Part shown: positions 1-8,766 of the stretch, one piece after another
How positions within the stretch are numbered: the first letter of the stretch is position 1
Layout of the letters: every line of letters starts with the position of its first letter
Assembly (NCBI RefSeq): GCF_014647655.1
Contig: NZ_BMPP01000020.1
Span: 1-63,336, forward strand
Direction of reading: 5' to 3'
From: Deinococcus malanensis
GTDB lineage: Bacteria > Deinococcota > Deinococci > Deinococcales > Deinococcaceae
Length of the DNA stretch: 63,336 bases
Made by a program: the position numbers and the translations under genes
Notes under the pieces: model-generated
What the model saw: the letters and a program-made list of their open reading frames with translations, nothing else
What the model was told of the DNA's origin: nothing
Databases searched by the model: none

Positions 1-1
1 G

Positions 2-469
2 CGCCCGGACTTCGTGGACATGGTGGCTGAGACCTTACGTGAGACCGGGCTGCCGGCGTCGTGCCTGGAGCTGGAACTGACCGAGCGGGTCGTGATGAAT
101 GACGCTGAGGAATCCGTGTCGCGGATGACGAGATTGCGTGATCTGGGCGTGTCCATCGCGGTGGATGATTTCGGTACCGGGTATTCGTCCCTCAGTTATC
201 TGCCACGCTTACCGCTGAACGTCCTCAAGATCGACCGGGCGTTCGTGAGGGATCTGCACTGCTCGTCTCCGACTTTTCCAGTGGCGAAGGCCATCATCTC
301 CCTCGCGCAAAGCCTGGGGCTGAAGACCATCGCGGAAGGCATTGAAACAGGTGTGGAGTTGGCGGTCCTGAGGGAGTTGGCGTGTGACGTGGGACAGGGG
401 TACCTGTTCGCGCGGCCGCTACCGGCCTCCGAAATGCACTTCGGCCACATTGACGCTTTGCTTCGGTGA
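2..469 (+). CDS. EAL-domain cyclic-di-GMP phosphodiesterase, C-terminal part
   Basis: The frame is open from the window edge, so the gene starts upstream; a GTG at 14 is only an internal codon. The visible 155 residues are the second half of an EAL domain, which hydrolyses c-di-GMP. The sequence shows the ELTERVVM segment with its metal-binding Glu, the DDFGTGYSSLSYL motif, LKIDRAFV with the catalytic-loop Lys and Asp, and the late AEGIE motif followed by a GQGYLFARPLP ending. All key residues present are intact. In this family an EAL domain of this type usually follows GGDEF, PAS or GAF domains, but none of that part is visible. Confidence 0.93.
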   Translation, partial: RPDFVDMVAETLRETGLPASCLELELTERVVMNDAEESVSRMTRLRDLGVSIAVDDFGTGYSSLSYLPRLPLNVLKIDRAFVRDLHCSSPTFPVAKAIISLAQSLGLKTIAEGIETGVELAVLRELACDVGQGYLFARPLPASEMHFGHIDALLR

Positions 470-1119
470 TCTCGGCCTTCATGCGCTTCTTGCAGCACCG
501 TGAACGGTCCTTGTAAGAGCCCCGCCGCTACGCTGCGCCCGGTACGGAATGGCCTCCTGATTGACGTCTTTGCCCCCTGAATTCGCGCAGAGCCACCCTG
601 GGGAAGGAGCGACGTTCGGCTTTACACTGCCGCTTTCTCAGTAAGCCTCTCAGCAGGGGTGCTCCGCCACCGGCAGACAGGATGAAGAGCTGGGTCGAAC
701 GTGTTGCTTTTGTATTACATCTAATATGGGTTCTAGGTAATTCAGCGGTCTGGGGGCGCAGTGCCGTCATTCTTCAGGTCGGTACCCTGTATTTTGCGCC
801 TCCCTGTGCTTACTCCCCTTCGCCGCACCGGCCACAGCGACGAGGGCTCAGCCCATTCACACTGCCGTCCTCTGCTCATTGTGTTTAATCACAACGATGA
901 GGGTCAGAAACGGTTCCTGGTGCGGGACGGCGTGGCGCTGCACTTTCTGACGGAAGCCAGCGCCGCAGTGGCCTACGCGGCGATCGCCCTGCGTATGGGT
1001 GTGAACTGAAGCTGGATGCCGAGGTACCCGGGGCCTTCGAGCTGGCGGGCGCGCTCCGGGGGGCCGGCGTCGATGGCAGCTGCGGCGAGAAGGGAGAGGG
1101 TGAGGGATCTCCTGGACGT
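470..1119. other. Gap with one possible gene tail
   Basis: No convincing complete gene is present. On the plus strand, 892-1008 reads as a tail ending in VAYAAIALRMGVN and preceded by QKRFLVRDGVALHF. This has a protein-like composition but no start codon in its frame nearby, so it may be the 3' end of a decayed gene. I do not recognise the family. Confidence 0.3.
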
Positions 1120-1551
1120 TCAGGCGCGCTTATTGAGGCGGGCGTCCAGGGCGTAGGCGCCGGCGCCGGTGAGGGCGAGGGCAACGGTGGCCGCGAGCAG
1201 GGCGAGGGGGAATTCCACGCCGTTCGGGTTGAAGAAGCCGGCTTTGAGGTGGACCAGGACGATGGCGCCGAGCATGTTGAGGGCGAGCAGGGCGGCAGCG
1301 ATGCGGGTGCCGAGTCCGGCAATCAGGGCGGCGCCGCCGAGAAGTTCGATGAACGCGATGGCGGGCGCGGCGAGGCCGGGGAGGGGGATGCCCATCTGGG
1401 TGAAGGCGCCGGTGGTGCCGGGCAGGGTGTACATGAAGATTTTCTGGTAGCCGTGGGCGATGAAGATGACGCCGATGACGACGCGGAGGATGGTGAGGGC
1501 AAGGTCAACGCGCTGAAGGGGGGTGCGGGCGGTGGTGGGGGCAATGGTCAT
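1120..1551 (-). CDS. DoxX family membrane protein
   Basis: A 143-residue integral membrane protein with about four hydrophobic segments. It carries the DoxX signature: an early RVVIGVIFIAHGYQKI helix, then FIELLGGAALIAGLGTRIAA and ALNMLGAIVLVHL. DoxX proteins are small inner-membrane proteins linked to quinone or thiosulfate redox chemistry and thiol stress; the exact reaction is not settled. The ATG at 1551 has AGGAG five bases upstream. It lies 68 bp downstream of a MarR regulator on the same strand, a common pairing in which the regulator senses quinones or oxidants and controls the DoxX gene, so the two probably form an operon. Confidence 0.9.
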   Translation of the reverse strand: MTIAPTTARTPLQRVDLALTILRVVIGVIFIAHGYQKIFMYTLPGTTGAFTQMGIPLPGLAAPAIAFIELLGGAALIAGLGTRIAAALLALNMLGAIVLVHLKAGFFNPNGVEFPLALLAATVALALTGAGAYALDARLNKRA

Positions 1552-1619
1552 GGGGTCTCCTGTTCGTGAGGACGATGGTCGTTGGGACGAATTTTTGAGC
1601 GAAGGAAGGACGAGGAAGC

Positions 1620-2090
1620 TCAGGTCACCTCCGTCCTGGTCGCCTCGCCCAGCAGGTCAAGCAGCAACCGGAGCCGCTCAGGCGGCAGGTGCTGGAACTG
1701 TCGGCGGTGCAGGTCCATCAAGGGAGCGTCCAGGCGGGCCACGGTCTCGCGGCCCTGAGGAGACAGACGGGTCAGCAGCACCCGGCGGTCGTGCGCGCTG
1801 CGGGCCCGTTCGATCAGGCCCTGCTTCTCCATCCGGTCAAGCAGGCGGGTCACGTCGGGGTCCTTGTTGAGGAGCCGCCCCGCGATGTCACCACAGGTCA
1901 GGGCGTCTTCGCCGGATCCCCGCAGGATGCGCAGGACGTTGAGCTGCGTGAGGGTCAGCCCTTCGTTCTTGAGCAGCTGCTCGGTTTCGTCCTTGAGGCC
2001 CAGTGCCAGCCCCTGCAACGCGAGGTACGTCTGGTGCTCGAGGGTGGAGGCGGACGCGGAGGACCGTGTGGAATCGCTGATCATCTTCAT
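1620..2090 (-). CDS. MarR family transcriptional regulator
   Basis: A winged-helix repressor of about 156 residues. The DNA-binding part shows LTQLNVLRILRG, then the recognition region around CGDIAGRLLNKDPDVTRLLD and the wing DRRVLLTRLSPQGRE, all typical of MarR. The longer reading frame starts at 2171, but the ATG at 2090 sits directly behind a GGAGGGAGAGAAGGA ribosome binding site, so 2090 is chosen. It is followed by the doxX gene in the same direction. An imperfect palindrome just upstream may be its own operator. The ligand is unknown; quinones or phenolics are usual for MarR-DoxX pairs (inference). Confidence 0.92.
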   Translation of the reverse strand: MKMISDSTRSSASASTLEHQTYLALQGLALGLKDETEQLLKNEGLTLTQLNVLRILRGSGEDALTCGDIAGRLLNKDPDVTRLLDRMEKQGLIERARSAHDRRVLLTRLSPQGRETVARLDAPLMDLHRRQFQHLPPERLRLLLDLLGEATRTEVT

Positions 2091-2113
2091 TCCTTCTCTC
2101 CCTCCTTTGACAT

Positions 2114-2132
2114 CACGATATTCGTTATCACG
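2114..2132 (-). promoter_or_regulatory. Candidate MarR operator
   Basis: An imperfect 19-bp palindrome, CACGATATTCGTTATCACG, lies 24 bp upstream of the marR start within AT-richer DNA. The best-paired core is GATA/TATC around TTCGT; five of nine position pairs match. MarR proteins usually bind 16-20 bp imperfect palindromes near their own promoter, so autoregulation of the marR-doxX pair is a reasonable inference. Confidence 0.4.
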
Positions 2133-2307
2133 CATAAAGTCAAGACGGTAGCTCCTCTCGTGGCATCTCATGCGCCCAGCGTAAGCTTCAGGGGAACCTC
2201 ATGGGCCCTCCCCTCAACGCTGAGGCCGACAAAGCATGAGGTCACCGATGCCCCTGGGTCGTTCCGCTCCGGCGGGTGTTCAGAATGCGTACACAGCAGA
2301 GACAGAC

Positions 2308-2487
2308 TCAGACCGGGCCGTTGCGGACTCGCTGGTCGTCAGTCACGGTCAGGGCAAGGTCGCGTTTCAGGTCAAGGGTGCCTCTGCGGAACTCGCGGAT
2401 GCCCTGCCCGAGGCTCCTCCCGAGTTCCGGAATTTTCCGAGGGCCAAACACCAGGGTGGCAACAAGAGCGATCAGGCCAATGTCCAT
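2308..2487 (-). CDS. tatA: Sec-independent translocase protein TatA
   Basis: Twin-arginine translocation pore subunit. The sequence has a short N-terminal membrane helix (MDIGLIALVATLVF), the family hinge FGPRKIPELGRSLG, then the amphipathic helix GQGIREFRRGTLDLK and a short charged tail. At about 59 residues it is near the lower limit for TatA. The first ATG at 2487 has no ribosome binding site at normal distance. TatA proteins usually have a few residues before this point, and here NFGP precedes the Met. An AGGAG lies six bases before an in-frame ATA at 2502, so a non-canonical start adding five residues is possible. It stands alone without tatC and overlaps nothing, but abuts a PepSY-protein remnant. 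Confidence 0.85.
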   Translation of the reverse strand: MDIGLIALVATLVFGPRKIPELGRSLGQGIREFRRGTLDLKRDLALTVTDDQRVRNGPV

Positions 2488-2535
2488 GGGTCCAAAATTT
2501 ATCGGGATCTCCTGACTCCAGGCGGCTGTGCCTGT

Positions 2536-2766
2536 CCTGTCAGGATAGAAGGGATCCAGCGGGCTGTCCTCAACGACTTTCACCGGGGACGGGACGCGGG
2601 CCCCCTGTGGTCGTGGCTGATTGACCTGTCGGGTGTATTTCTGACGGTCGTGTCCCTCACCGGCCTGGCGTTGCTGGTGTTCCTGAAAAAGATCCGGGCG
2701 GGCGCGCTGATCACCCTCGTGGCCGGCGGCGTGATCATGGTCGGCTTGATGCACTTCGGCGTCTGA
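2536..2766 (+). pseudogene. PepSY-associated membrane protein, 3' remnant
   Basis: The last 76 codons of a PepSY-associated TM protein. The visible signature is LNDFHRGRDAGPLWSWLIDL followed by a helix ending SLTGLALLVFLKK and a final helix ALITLVAGGVIMVGL. Full members carry an N-terminal helix and an extracytoplasmic segment before this point. Here the reading frame upstream runs antisense through tatA and does not resemble the family. The 5' half has therefore been lost, apparently at the junction with tatA. No start codon with a ribosome binding site is seen. Confidence 0.72.
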
Positions 2767-3332
2767 CCCCGCCCACGGGACGCCAGGGTGCAGACATGTC
2801 CTCGGTGACGTCCTGGCGCAGTCCAGCGTGCAGGTGATCCACAGGAGGGTTCATGCCACAGTCCAGACGTTACCGAAACGAGCCGGGCAAGCCCAGATCC
2901 GCGCACTCTCGCTGCCTCCACCTTCGAGCCGGCGAGCCTCAGGGCGCGATGATCAAGGCCAGGCTCCCGGTGGAGGCACGGTGGGGTTGCAGGCCCCGCC
3001 GTGGGTGAAGCCACCCGTCTCTGTCGTCCGTCGCCTGCTGTGTGGAGGTTCCCATGAGTGAGTTCTCCCTTCCTGACGGGGGGCGCGCCCTCCTGGCAGA
3101 GCGCTACCCCCGCCCGCCCAGGGAAGATCATGAGCCTCGAGTGGAGCTACGTCGTGTTCCACTCGCTTACTTCCCCTCCAGACGGGTGCGCGTCCGCTCC
3201 ACTCTCTGCGCTCCTTGTCACGCTTTCCCTTCAGTCGCAGGAGAAGCGGCGTACCCCGCCGAGGGTGATGACACTCCGGAAACCCGGAGGGTAAACCGGC
3301 GACGGGTGAGTCTGAACGCTTCAGCGGGTGTG
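2767..3332. other. Gap without a recognisable gene
   Basis: 566 bp between the PepSY remnant and the C39-like gene. Several frames are open on both strands but none has a protein-like sequence, a family motif or a ribosome binding site before a start. I see nothing functional here. Confidence 0.5.
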
Positions 3333-4226
3333 TTATCCCTCAAGGGCGCTCTTCGCCAGGTTGCGGAACCGGACAAGTTCTTTGCTCTCCGGATAAGCCT
3401 TCAGGGCACGGGTGGTCCATTCAAGTGTCTTCTGATGCTGCCCCGCTTTCGTCCACGCCTCGAAGGCCTCCTGCCGGTACAGGTAGTAGATGGTGGGCAC
3501 ACCAAGCGAAACCGCGCGGTCAAACTGCGTAGTAGCCACCTGGATATTGCCCAGTCTCAGGTTCGCTTTGGCCAGGCCCCACCAGGCGTACGGATCGTTC
3601 GGCCGTACTTTCACGTCCTCCATCCCATGCTGCCGGGCGTGCTGCCAGTTGGAGAGCAGGTCGAAATCGTTGCCCAGAGCGGCCTGCACCTGCGCTTCCC
3701 TGGCCGGTGGGTAGGCCACCATGTACTCGCCGTTGTAGTACTGCCAGAGCCTCTCGAGTTCAGCGGTGGACAAGCTGAGTGATGGTCCCAGGAGGGGATC
3801 GCTGATCAGGAACCGTCCCGCGCTGTAGCCGTATACGGTGCGGAAGTGTGCCACGTTGCTCCCCACCTTCAGACGCTGCTGAAGCACCACAGGAAAGCCG
3901 CGGGACACGAGTTCACGCAGGACACCGGCGTCTCCGGCGTAGCGGATGACGCTGCGGAGCCCGAACCGGCCGAGGTAGGCCGCGAGTTCCAGACTGGTGA
4001 CCTGCGGGTCGCCCCGGGAATCCTTCATGGCTTCTGCCGCCTGGGCCTGCGTGACGCGGGTGCCGTAGTACCCCAGAAGCGTCATCGCTGTGACAGGCGC
4101 GCAGTTGTCTGGGCCTTGGTGCTCGTGGCGGATATTCTTCAAGGTCACACTGGCTGGTGCGGCGAGCGCACTTCCAGGGATCACAGCGAGCGTCATGAAG
4201 CAGAGCAGCAGGGGTCGGCGCACCAT
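3333..4226 (-). CDS. Exported C39-like peptidase with TPR tail
   Basis: About 297 residues. A signal peptide (MVRRPLLLCFMTLAVIPGSA) leads to a papain-like C39 domain. From the 4226 start the catalytic Cys is in QGPDNCAPVTAMTLLGYYG near residue 42, the His in NVAHFRTVYGY near 127, and the Asp in FLISDPLLG near 143. All three are present, so it should be an active cysteine peptidase or transglutaminase-like enzyme. The C-terminal third carries TPR-like helices (NDPYAWWGLAKANLRLGNI and following). It is a stand-alone exported enzyme, not fused to a bacteriocin ABC transporter. A GTG at 4244 in the same frame is an alternative start; neither has a strong ribosome binding site. Confidence 0.88.
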   Translation of the reverse strand: MVRRPLLLCFMTLAVIPGSALAAPASVTLKNIRHEHQGPDNCAPVTAMTLLGYYGTRVTQAQAAEAMKDSRGDPQVTSLELAAYLGRFGLRSVIRYAGDAGVLRELVSRGFPVVLQQRLKVGSNVAHFRTVYGYSAGRFLISDPLLGPSLSLSTAELERLWQYYNGEYMVAYPPAREAQVQAALGNDFDLLSNWQHARQHGMEDVKVRPNDPYAWWGLAKANLRLGNIQVATTQFDRAVSLGVPTIYYLYRQEAFEAWTKAGQHQKTLEWTTRALKAYPESKELVRFRNLAKSALEG

Positions 4227-4374
4227 GCGCCATGGTGACAGCACCGTGTTAAGAACCTGTTAGGAAGTCTGATTTTCTCCGGCCCTGAGGCCTGGTTTGG
4301 TTGAACGCCCTGGTCGGAGCCGGCGGATGCCTGTCTGGTAAACCCACGAGATCCAGCTCTGGGACCTCGGCAGC

Positions 4375-4587
4375 TCAGTGGACGTGGGCTGACCGCACGC
4401 TCAAGTTGATGATTCTCGTTTCACCATCACGGGTCACCAAGGCGTACTTCGCGTTGGCCGCAGCCTGGGTGATGGCCTGCTGCTGAGCGGTCGTGCGAGG
4501 GTCACTCAGTTTGATCGTCGACTGCGCCTTTCCGCCCGCGAGCGGGTCAGTCGCGTAGAACGCCACACTGCTCGCATCTCTCAGGCC
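4375..4587 (-). pseudogene. Remnant of a paralogue of the exported protein at 11089-11676
   Basis: 71 codons that align with the C-terminal region of the gene at 11089-11676. SSVAFYATDPLAGG matches TSVTFYNGDPLKGA, and the ISOLEUCINE-rich strand near STIKL matches TIRL, followed by the same alternating pattern to IINL versus VVDL. The 5' half, including the signal peptide, is absent; upstream of 4587 the frame becomes Arg-rich and unlike the family. The stop at 4375 is intact. This is a diverged older copy truncated at the 5' end. Confidence 0.65.
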
Positions 4588-4916
4588 CGCCGGACCACCA
4601 CACGTAGAACGTCGCGGGGGCCTTCTTCTGCTTCCTGCCCGCCGATGATGACGAGCCTGCTCCATCCCGGGCTTGTGCCAGGTTCCGGCGCCCGGTGCTC
4701 CTTCATGACCTTCCTCCTGCGCGGAGACCAGGGAAATGCGCGGCTACTCCAGGCCCTACGTGCTCCCGGGCCTGGTGACGTTACGAATCCTGCCTCGAGG
4801 ACGGATACAAGCGGATCAGGCGAGGGGGAGGAGCGGCACACGCTTCCTGCCCCTACGACCCCCTGGTTCGCATTTCACCGCGTGGTGCTCCAGTCATCCC
4901 AGCCTGAACCGTCCGG

Positions 4917-4987
4917 CGCGGGGGCGGGCTGCCCGGGCCGGGTGGGGGCGGCCTTCAGGTCTACCACGATGCGCCTTCCAGGCCGTT
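4917..4987 (-). repeat. Duplicated 3' tail of the gene at 11089-11676
   Basis: This 71-bp stretch is nearly identical to 11106-11177, with about four to five differences including one indel in a G run. At the second site it encodes the C-terminal VVDLKAVTTRPGQPAPRAP part of the exported protein. Here it is only a fragment, ends abruptly at about 4987, and abuts the start of the HD-domain gene at 5006. It looks like a recombination scar. Confidence 0.85.
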
Positions 4988-5005
4988 CCCCTGGTCATCC
5001 ATGAG

Positions 5006-5497
5006 ATGCGGTCTCGCTTCCCAACGACAGAAAATCTTGCGACCGATGTGGACTGGGTTCTGGCCGCCTATGGGCGTGAGGTCATCCGGGAGCATGTGCC
5101 CCGCGTGACCCAGCGGGCCGAGGAGCTCGCCCTTCGGTTCAGTGTGGATGTGCAAGCGGCCAGAACAGCGGCGCTACTTCATGACATCGGGGGCATCTTT
5201 CGGCGTGACGAAATGCTGGCGCTCTGTAAGGCGCTGGAGTTGCCGATTGAACCGGAGGAGGAGCGTGTTCCATTGTTGCTCCACGCGAAGCTGAGCGTGG
5301 TCCTTGCGCGGGAATGGCAGGGCGTCCACGCCCCGGAAGTCCTACAGGCGATCCGCTACCACACGACGTTGCATGGACAGGCCACCGCTTTAGATCAGGT
5401 GGTGTTTCTGGCCGACAAACTGGAATGGGATCAGGGGGGAGAGCCACCTTACGCCCAGGCCTTACGCGCGTCACTGGAAGAGGGGTTGGAAGCGTGA
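5006..5497 (+). CDS. HD-domain phosphohydrolase, YqeK-like
   Basis: 163 residues with the HD metal-site pattern: His in REHVPRV, the HD pair in AALLHDIGG, a later His in LLLHAKLS, and a final Asp in VFLADKLEWD. This arrangement resembles YqeK-type HD proteins, which hydrolyse diadenosine tetraphosphate symmetrically; that substrate is inferred. The frame extends back to 4736, but the upstream part is the duplicated tail fragment and other noise, so the ATG at 5006 is preferred, with a second ATG out of frame at 5001. Because the duplicated segment ends only 19 bp upstream, the native promoter or N-terminus may have been replaced. Confidence 0.8.
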   Translation: MRSRFPTTENLATDVDWVLAAYGREVIREHVPRVTQRAEELALRFSVDVQAARTAALLHDIGGIFRRDEMLALCKALELPIEPEEERVPLLLHAKLSVVLAREWQGVHAPEVLQAIRYHTTLHGQATALDQVVFLADKLEWDQGGEPPYAQALRASLEEGLEA

Positions 5498-6015
5498 ACA
5501 CACTGGATGCTGGGCTGGATGGCACGTCCATTTGTCACTTTAGAGGACTGCGTGTGGGACGCACCCGCCTGGAAGAACAAGGCAGGGTAGACCTTCAGCA
5601 CCACTCCCGTTGGATCATGCCGTGTTGCAAGATGAGGGGAAACGAACCGAGATTGAGTCCACTCCTCGAATGGGTCCGTGCCCGGGGCATGGTCCGTGAG
5701 GCCCGCGGCCCGCAAGCGGGTGCCGTCCAGCACGATCCGGGGGTCCTGAGCGGTGCTGTGCGAACCCGCGAATACGGACTTCACCGCGCTTGCCCCGCTC
5801 GGTTTCCACGTTGCCTCGTCCCTCAGGCCCCGCTGAGGTCGCAGTAGGGGTGGAGAAGCACCACCCCTCCCATGAAAAGTGGTGACCCCGGGGCAAAGGG
5901 CGCCAGTTGAGACGAGGTGACGCCCTCACGCCGCGCATGTGCATCTGATGGGTCTCCCTTTACCCAATTGATTCCCACGATCGTCGCGGGCTGCGTACAA
6001 CAAGGAATGAAACCC
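5498..6015. other. Gap with an unrecognised minus-strand frame
   Basis: 518 bp. On the minus strand the frame 5784 to about 5510 reads as a protein-like sequence containing DPRIVLDGTRLRAAGLTDH and later GVVLKVYPALFFQ. It lacks a ribosome binding site, runs into the 3' end of the HD gene and matches no family I know. It may be a gene fragment. The last 100 bp before 6016 probably hold the promoter of the next gene. Confidence 0.3.
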
Positions 6016-6966
6016 ATGCGACTTGCCCTGCTGAGCTTGACGGCCACCGCCCTGTTCGCTTGCGCGGGTAGCCCGCCACCGGCTGGGCCCATCACCAGTT
6101 ACACCCTGCCTGGCCAGACCGTTTATCCCGAAGGCATCACTTACAACGACGCCATCAAATCCTTCTTCGTGAGCAGCACCAGCGACGGCACCATCTTCCG
6201 AGGCAACCTCGACAACCCAACCGCAGAAGTGTTCCTGCCGCCCAACCCGACGGAACGCCCGACAGCCATCGGCTTGAACACGGACAACACCGGGAAGTTG
6301 TTCATCGCGGGTGGACGGACCGGCAGGATGTTCGTGTACGACCTGAACACCAAAGCCTTGCAACGCGCGTACACGACGCCCGCCACCCCTCAGGGGGGAA
6401 CCTTCATCAACGATGTGGCCATCGCTGGGGACTTCGCGTACTTCACCGACTCGGTTCGTCCCACGATCTTCCGCATTCCCCGCACGGCGACTGCCAGCAG
6501 TGAAGCGGAAGCGTGGCTGGACGTGAGCACCACCATTCCTTACGGCACGGCCCCGGGACAGTTCAATCTCAACGGGATCACCGCTACGTCTGACGGGCGG
6601 TACCTGCTGACCGTGCAGTCGTACAACGGCAAGCTCTTCCGCATCGGTGTGACCGACAAATCGGTCGTCGAGATTCGCGTCAACGGTCCACTCGTGAACG
6701 GGGATGGCCTGTACCTGGACGGGCAAACATTGTACGTGGTGCGCAATGCAGACAAAGTCATCACTCCGGTCCGCCTCAACCCGGATTACACCGTGGGATC
6801 CATAGGCACTCCGTTCTCTCACCCGAGCTTCCGGTTCCCGACCACCCTCGCCAAAGCGAACGGTCGGCTGCTGGTCGTGAACTCGCAGTTCAACGCGCGG
6901 TCCACGCCCGGGGCGAGCCCTGAGCTGCCATTCACTGTCTCGAGCATCGCAATTCCAACCCAGTAA
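6016..6966 (+). CDS. SMP-30/gluconolactonase-like beta-propeller lipoprotein
   Basis: 316 residues. A lipoprotein signal (MRLALLSLTATALFACAG) places the Cys of an LFAC lipobox near residue 15, so it is probably anchored outside the cytoplasmic membrane. The rest repeats four-stranded blades typical of six-bladed propellers: YPEGITYNDAIKSFFVSST, FINDVAIAGDFAYFTDS, LNGITATSDGRYLLTVQS and GDGLYLDGQTLYVV. SMP-30 propellers bind a metal and hydrolyse lactones, but many exported members have no known activity. Two in-frame ATGs exist (6007 and 6016). The AGGA at 6003-6006 is well spaced only for 6016. Confidence 0.85.
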   Translation: MRLALLSLTATALFACAGSPPPAGPITSYTLPGQTVYPEGITYNDAIKSFFVSSTSDGTIFRGNLDNPTAEVFLPPNPTERPTAIGLNTDNTGKLFIAGGRTGRMFVYDLNTKALQRAYTTPATPQGGTFINDVAIAGDFAYFTDSVRPTIFRIPRTATASSEAEAWLDVSTTIPYGTAPGQFNLNGITATSDGRYLLTVQSYNGKLFRIGVTDKSVVEIRVNGPLVNGDGLYLDGQTLYVVRNADKVITPVRLNPDYTVGSIGTPFSHPSFRFPTTLAKANGRLLVVNSQFNARSTPGASPELPFTVSSIAIPTQ

Positions 6967-7371
6967 TCAGAGAGGAGGGGTTTTTCACCGCGCGACCTCG
7001 GTGCTCTCGGCGCAATGCGCACGATGCGCGGGGTTGGGTACGTCCTCAGGGTGCCGCGATGACAAGTCAGGGGACGTCTGGGGAGAGCCGAACAAAGGGC
7101 GTCAAGGAGCGCTTCCCAGACTTTCGCAGGGCAGAACGGCCATTCACCCTGCCAGCCACTACACTTTGCGAATTCCATGGACTGCTTTGTGCTTTCAGAT
7201 CGAGAACGACAGAGCGTACGCGATTATGCGATGGGATTCTTACACGAAGTAGTCAGGGAAGAAAGACCGCATATACCGCCCCTATGCAAGTATCTGCCCA
7301 CCCTCCCTGAATGGCGGGTTACGAAGAAGCGTAGGTCTCACTGGACTTTGTGCACTGCTGAATAAAACGTA
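6967..7371. other. Gap without a clear gene
   Basis: 405 bp. A 62-codon frame at 7177-7365 (plus) begins MDCFVLSDRERQSVRDYAMG and looks mildly protein-like, but it has no ribosome binding site and no recognisable family. The AT-richer DNA from about 7180 to 7371 probably includes the promoter of the protease gene. Confidence 0.35.
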
Positions 7372-8559
7372 ATGAACGACATAAACGCCTCGCGCGGCGC
7401 GCATGAGACTGCACGAATGAATGCCATTCAACTGGCCGCCCCGCGCGGCCTGATGCTCACGCTGACGCTGCTGCTCAGCGCAGGCTCAGCCCAGACGGCT
7501 TCACCTTCCACCCCAGGGTCCACCGCCGCTCAGGGTGCCCGTCCTGCCCCAGCGAAGGCACTCAGTACAGCCGAGACGATCGAGCTGCGCGCCCTGTTTC
7601 AGAAGCTGCGGCCGGCCACCCTGCGCCTGGAACACTGTCCACCCACCAACTGCACCAATCCAGGCGGCGTGGGCACCGGATTCCTGATCGGTGATGGTTA
7701 CGCTCTGACCGCCTACCACGTGGTCCAGGGAGCGAAGACCCTCAGCGCGCAAACACTGGACAAGAAACGCTACAGCGTTGAAGTGATCGGCTACGAAGAG
7801 CAGTCAGACATCGCCCTGCTGAAGGTCAACGTGCCCGCAGGAACGCCCTTCCTGCCGCTCGCCGCGGCTGCTCCCGCCGTTGGTGACGCCCTGCTCGGGA
7901 TCGGCAATGGTGGCGGCACCTTCCTGACCTCCAAGACGGGTCGCCTGACCGGCTTGAACGCCGATGCAGGCCGCGCTGACTTTCCGGCCGGCACCCTCCA
8001 GATGAACGCCCCACTGGTGCCAGGGGATAGCGGCGGCCCCGTCGTTAATGCGAAGGGCGAGGTTGTGGGCGTGGTGAGCTACATCCGCGTCGCACGGGAC
8101 GGGAATCCCGCGTCCTTCGCGGTGCCCGTGACGCAAAGTGACGCCCGGGTTGCGGACTTCCGCAACGGGGCCAAGCGCGCCGCGCCCGTGATTGGTATTG
8201 CCCTGGCGAACGAGCTCAGCCAGGCCAGCGCGCTGCCGGCGGAGCTGTTCACACGGTTCAGCGAGTTCTTCAAGCTGGACCTGGGGAGCACGCCTGGCGC
8301 TTTTTTCACCAATGTGTATCCCAACACGCCTGCCGCCCAGGCTGGCTTGCAGCCCCTGAAGTACGACACGGCGGGCAAGCGGCTCTCCGGCGACATCGTG
8401 ACGGCCGTCAACGGCCAGCGCATCAATAACTTCTCTGAGTTCCAGTACGCGGTGCGCCGCTATAAGCCCGGGGACAGCGTGACCCTGACGGTGCTGCGCG
8501 GCGGGAAGGAGATTCAGGTGAAGTTGACGCTCGCGCCCAGCACGCAAATTAACGGCTGA
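7372..8559 (+). CDS. Exported HtrA/DegP-like serine protease with PDZ domain
   Basis: 395 residues. After a hydrophobic signal segment ([16 protein letters not shown]) comes a trypsin-like domain with the complete triad: His116 in [10 protein letters not shown], Asp146 in QSDIALLKV and Ser220 in [11 protein letters not shown] single PDZ domain follows, with [19 protein letters not shown] and the strand [12 protein letters not shown]. HtrA proteases degrade misfolded exported proteins under stress. One PDZ domain is fewer than in DegP and like DegS. An in-frame ATG at 7417 lies closer to the signal peptide and could be the true start; neither start has a clear ribosome binding site. A cysteine pair (HCPPTNC) near residue 90 is unusual. 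Confidence 0.92.
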   Translation: MNDINASRGAHETARMNAIQLAAPRGLMLTLTLLLSAGSAQTASPSTPGSTAAQGARPAPAKALSTAETIELRALFQKLRPATLRLEHCPPTNCTNPGGVGTGFLIGDGYALTAYHVVQGAKTLSAQTLDKKRYSVEVIGYEEQSDIALLKVNVPAGTPFLPLAAAAPAVGDALLGIGNGGGTFLTSKTGRLTGLNADAGRADFPAGTLQMNAPLVPGDSGGPVVNAKGEVVGVVSYIRVARDGNPASFAVPVTQSDARVADFRNGAKRAAPVIGIALANELSQASALPAELFTRFSEFFKLDLGSTPGAFFTNVYPNTPAAQAGLQPLKYDTAGKRLSGDIVTAVNGQRINNFSEFQYAVRRYKPGDSVTLTVLRGGKEIQVKLTLAPSTQING

Positions 8560-8561
8560 GT

Positions 8562-8766
8562 ACCCGGTCAGCTGTCGCGGAAGCGGCCGGGTTGGACAAA
8601 CTGGACCCGGTCAAGAGCAAGGAGACCGTCGCGGTTGTCACGTCACAAGCAGGAGGTTCAGTGGACGTCGGCCTGTTGAGGGCACATGTGACGCGTGAGG
8701 TCGGCGCGATGGCCCAGCCGGATGAGCTCCGCTTCACTGAAGCTCTGCCGAAGACACGCAGCGGCA
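8562..8766 (+). pseudogene. Acetyl-CoA synthetase, C-terminal remnant
   Basis: About 68 codons resemble the C-terminal domain of acetyl-CoA synthetases and other AMP-forming ligases. VAEAA and DPVK near the start match the segment after the hinge, LLRAHVTREVGAMAQPDEL matches the LRAHVRREIGPIAKPD helix, and LPKTRSG is the family end motif with the catalytic-Lys region next to it. The family normally continues KIMRR after KTRSG; here the sequence departs immediately, so the acetylatable Lys is lost. The fragment begins right after the protease stop codon. Confidence 0.7.

Noticed and set aside
3042..3782. Long plus-strand frame opposite the C39-like gene
   Set aside because: Arg/Val-rich shadow of the minus-strand gene with no ribosome binding site or family motif.
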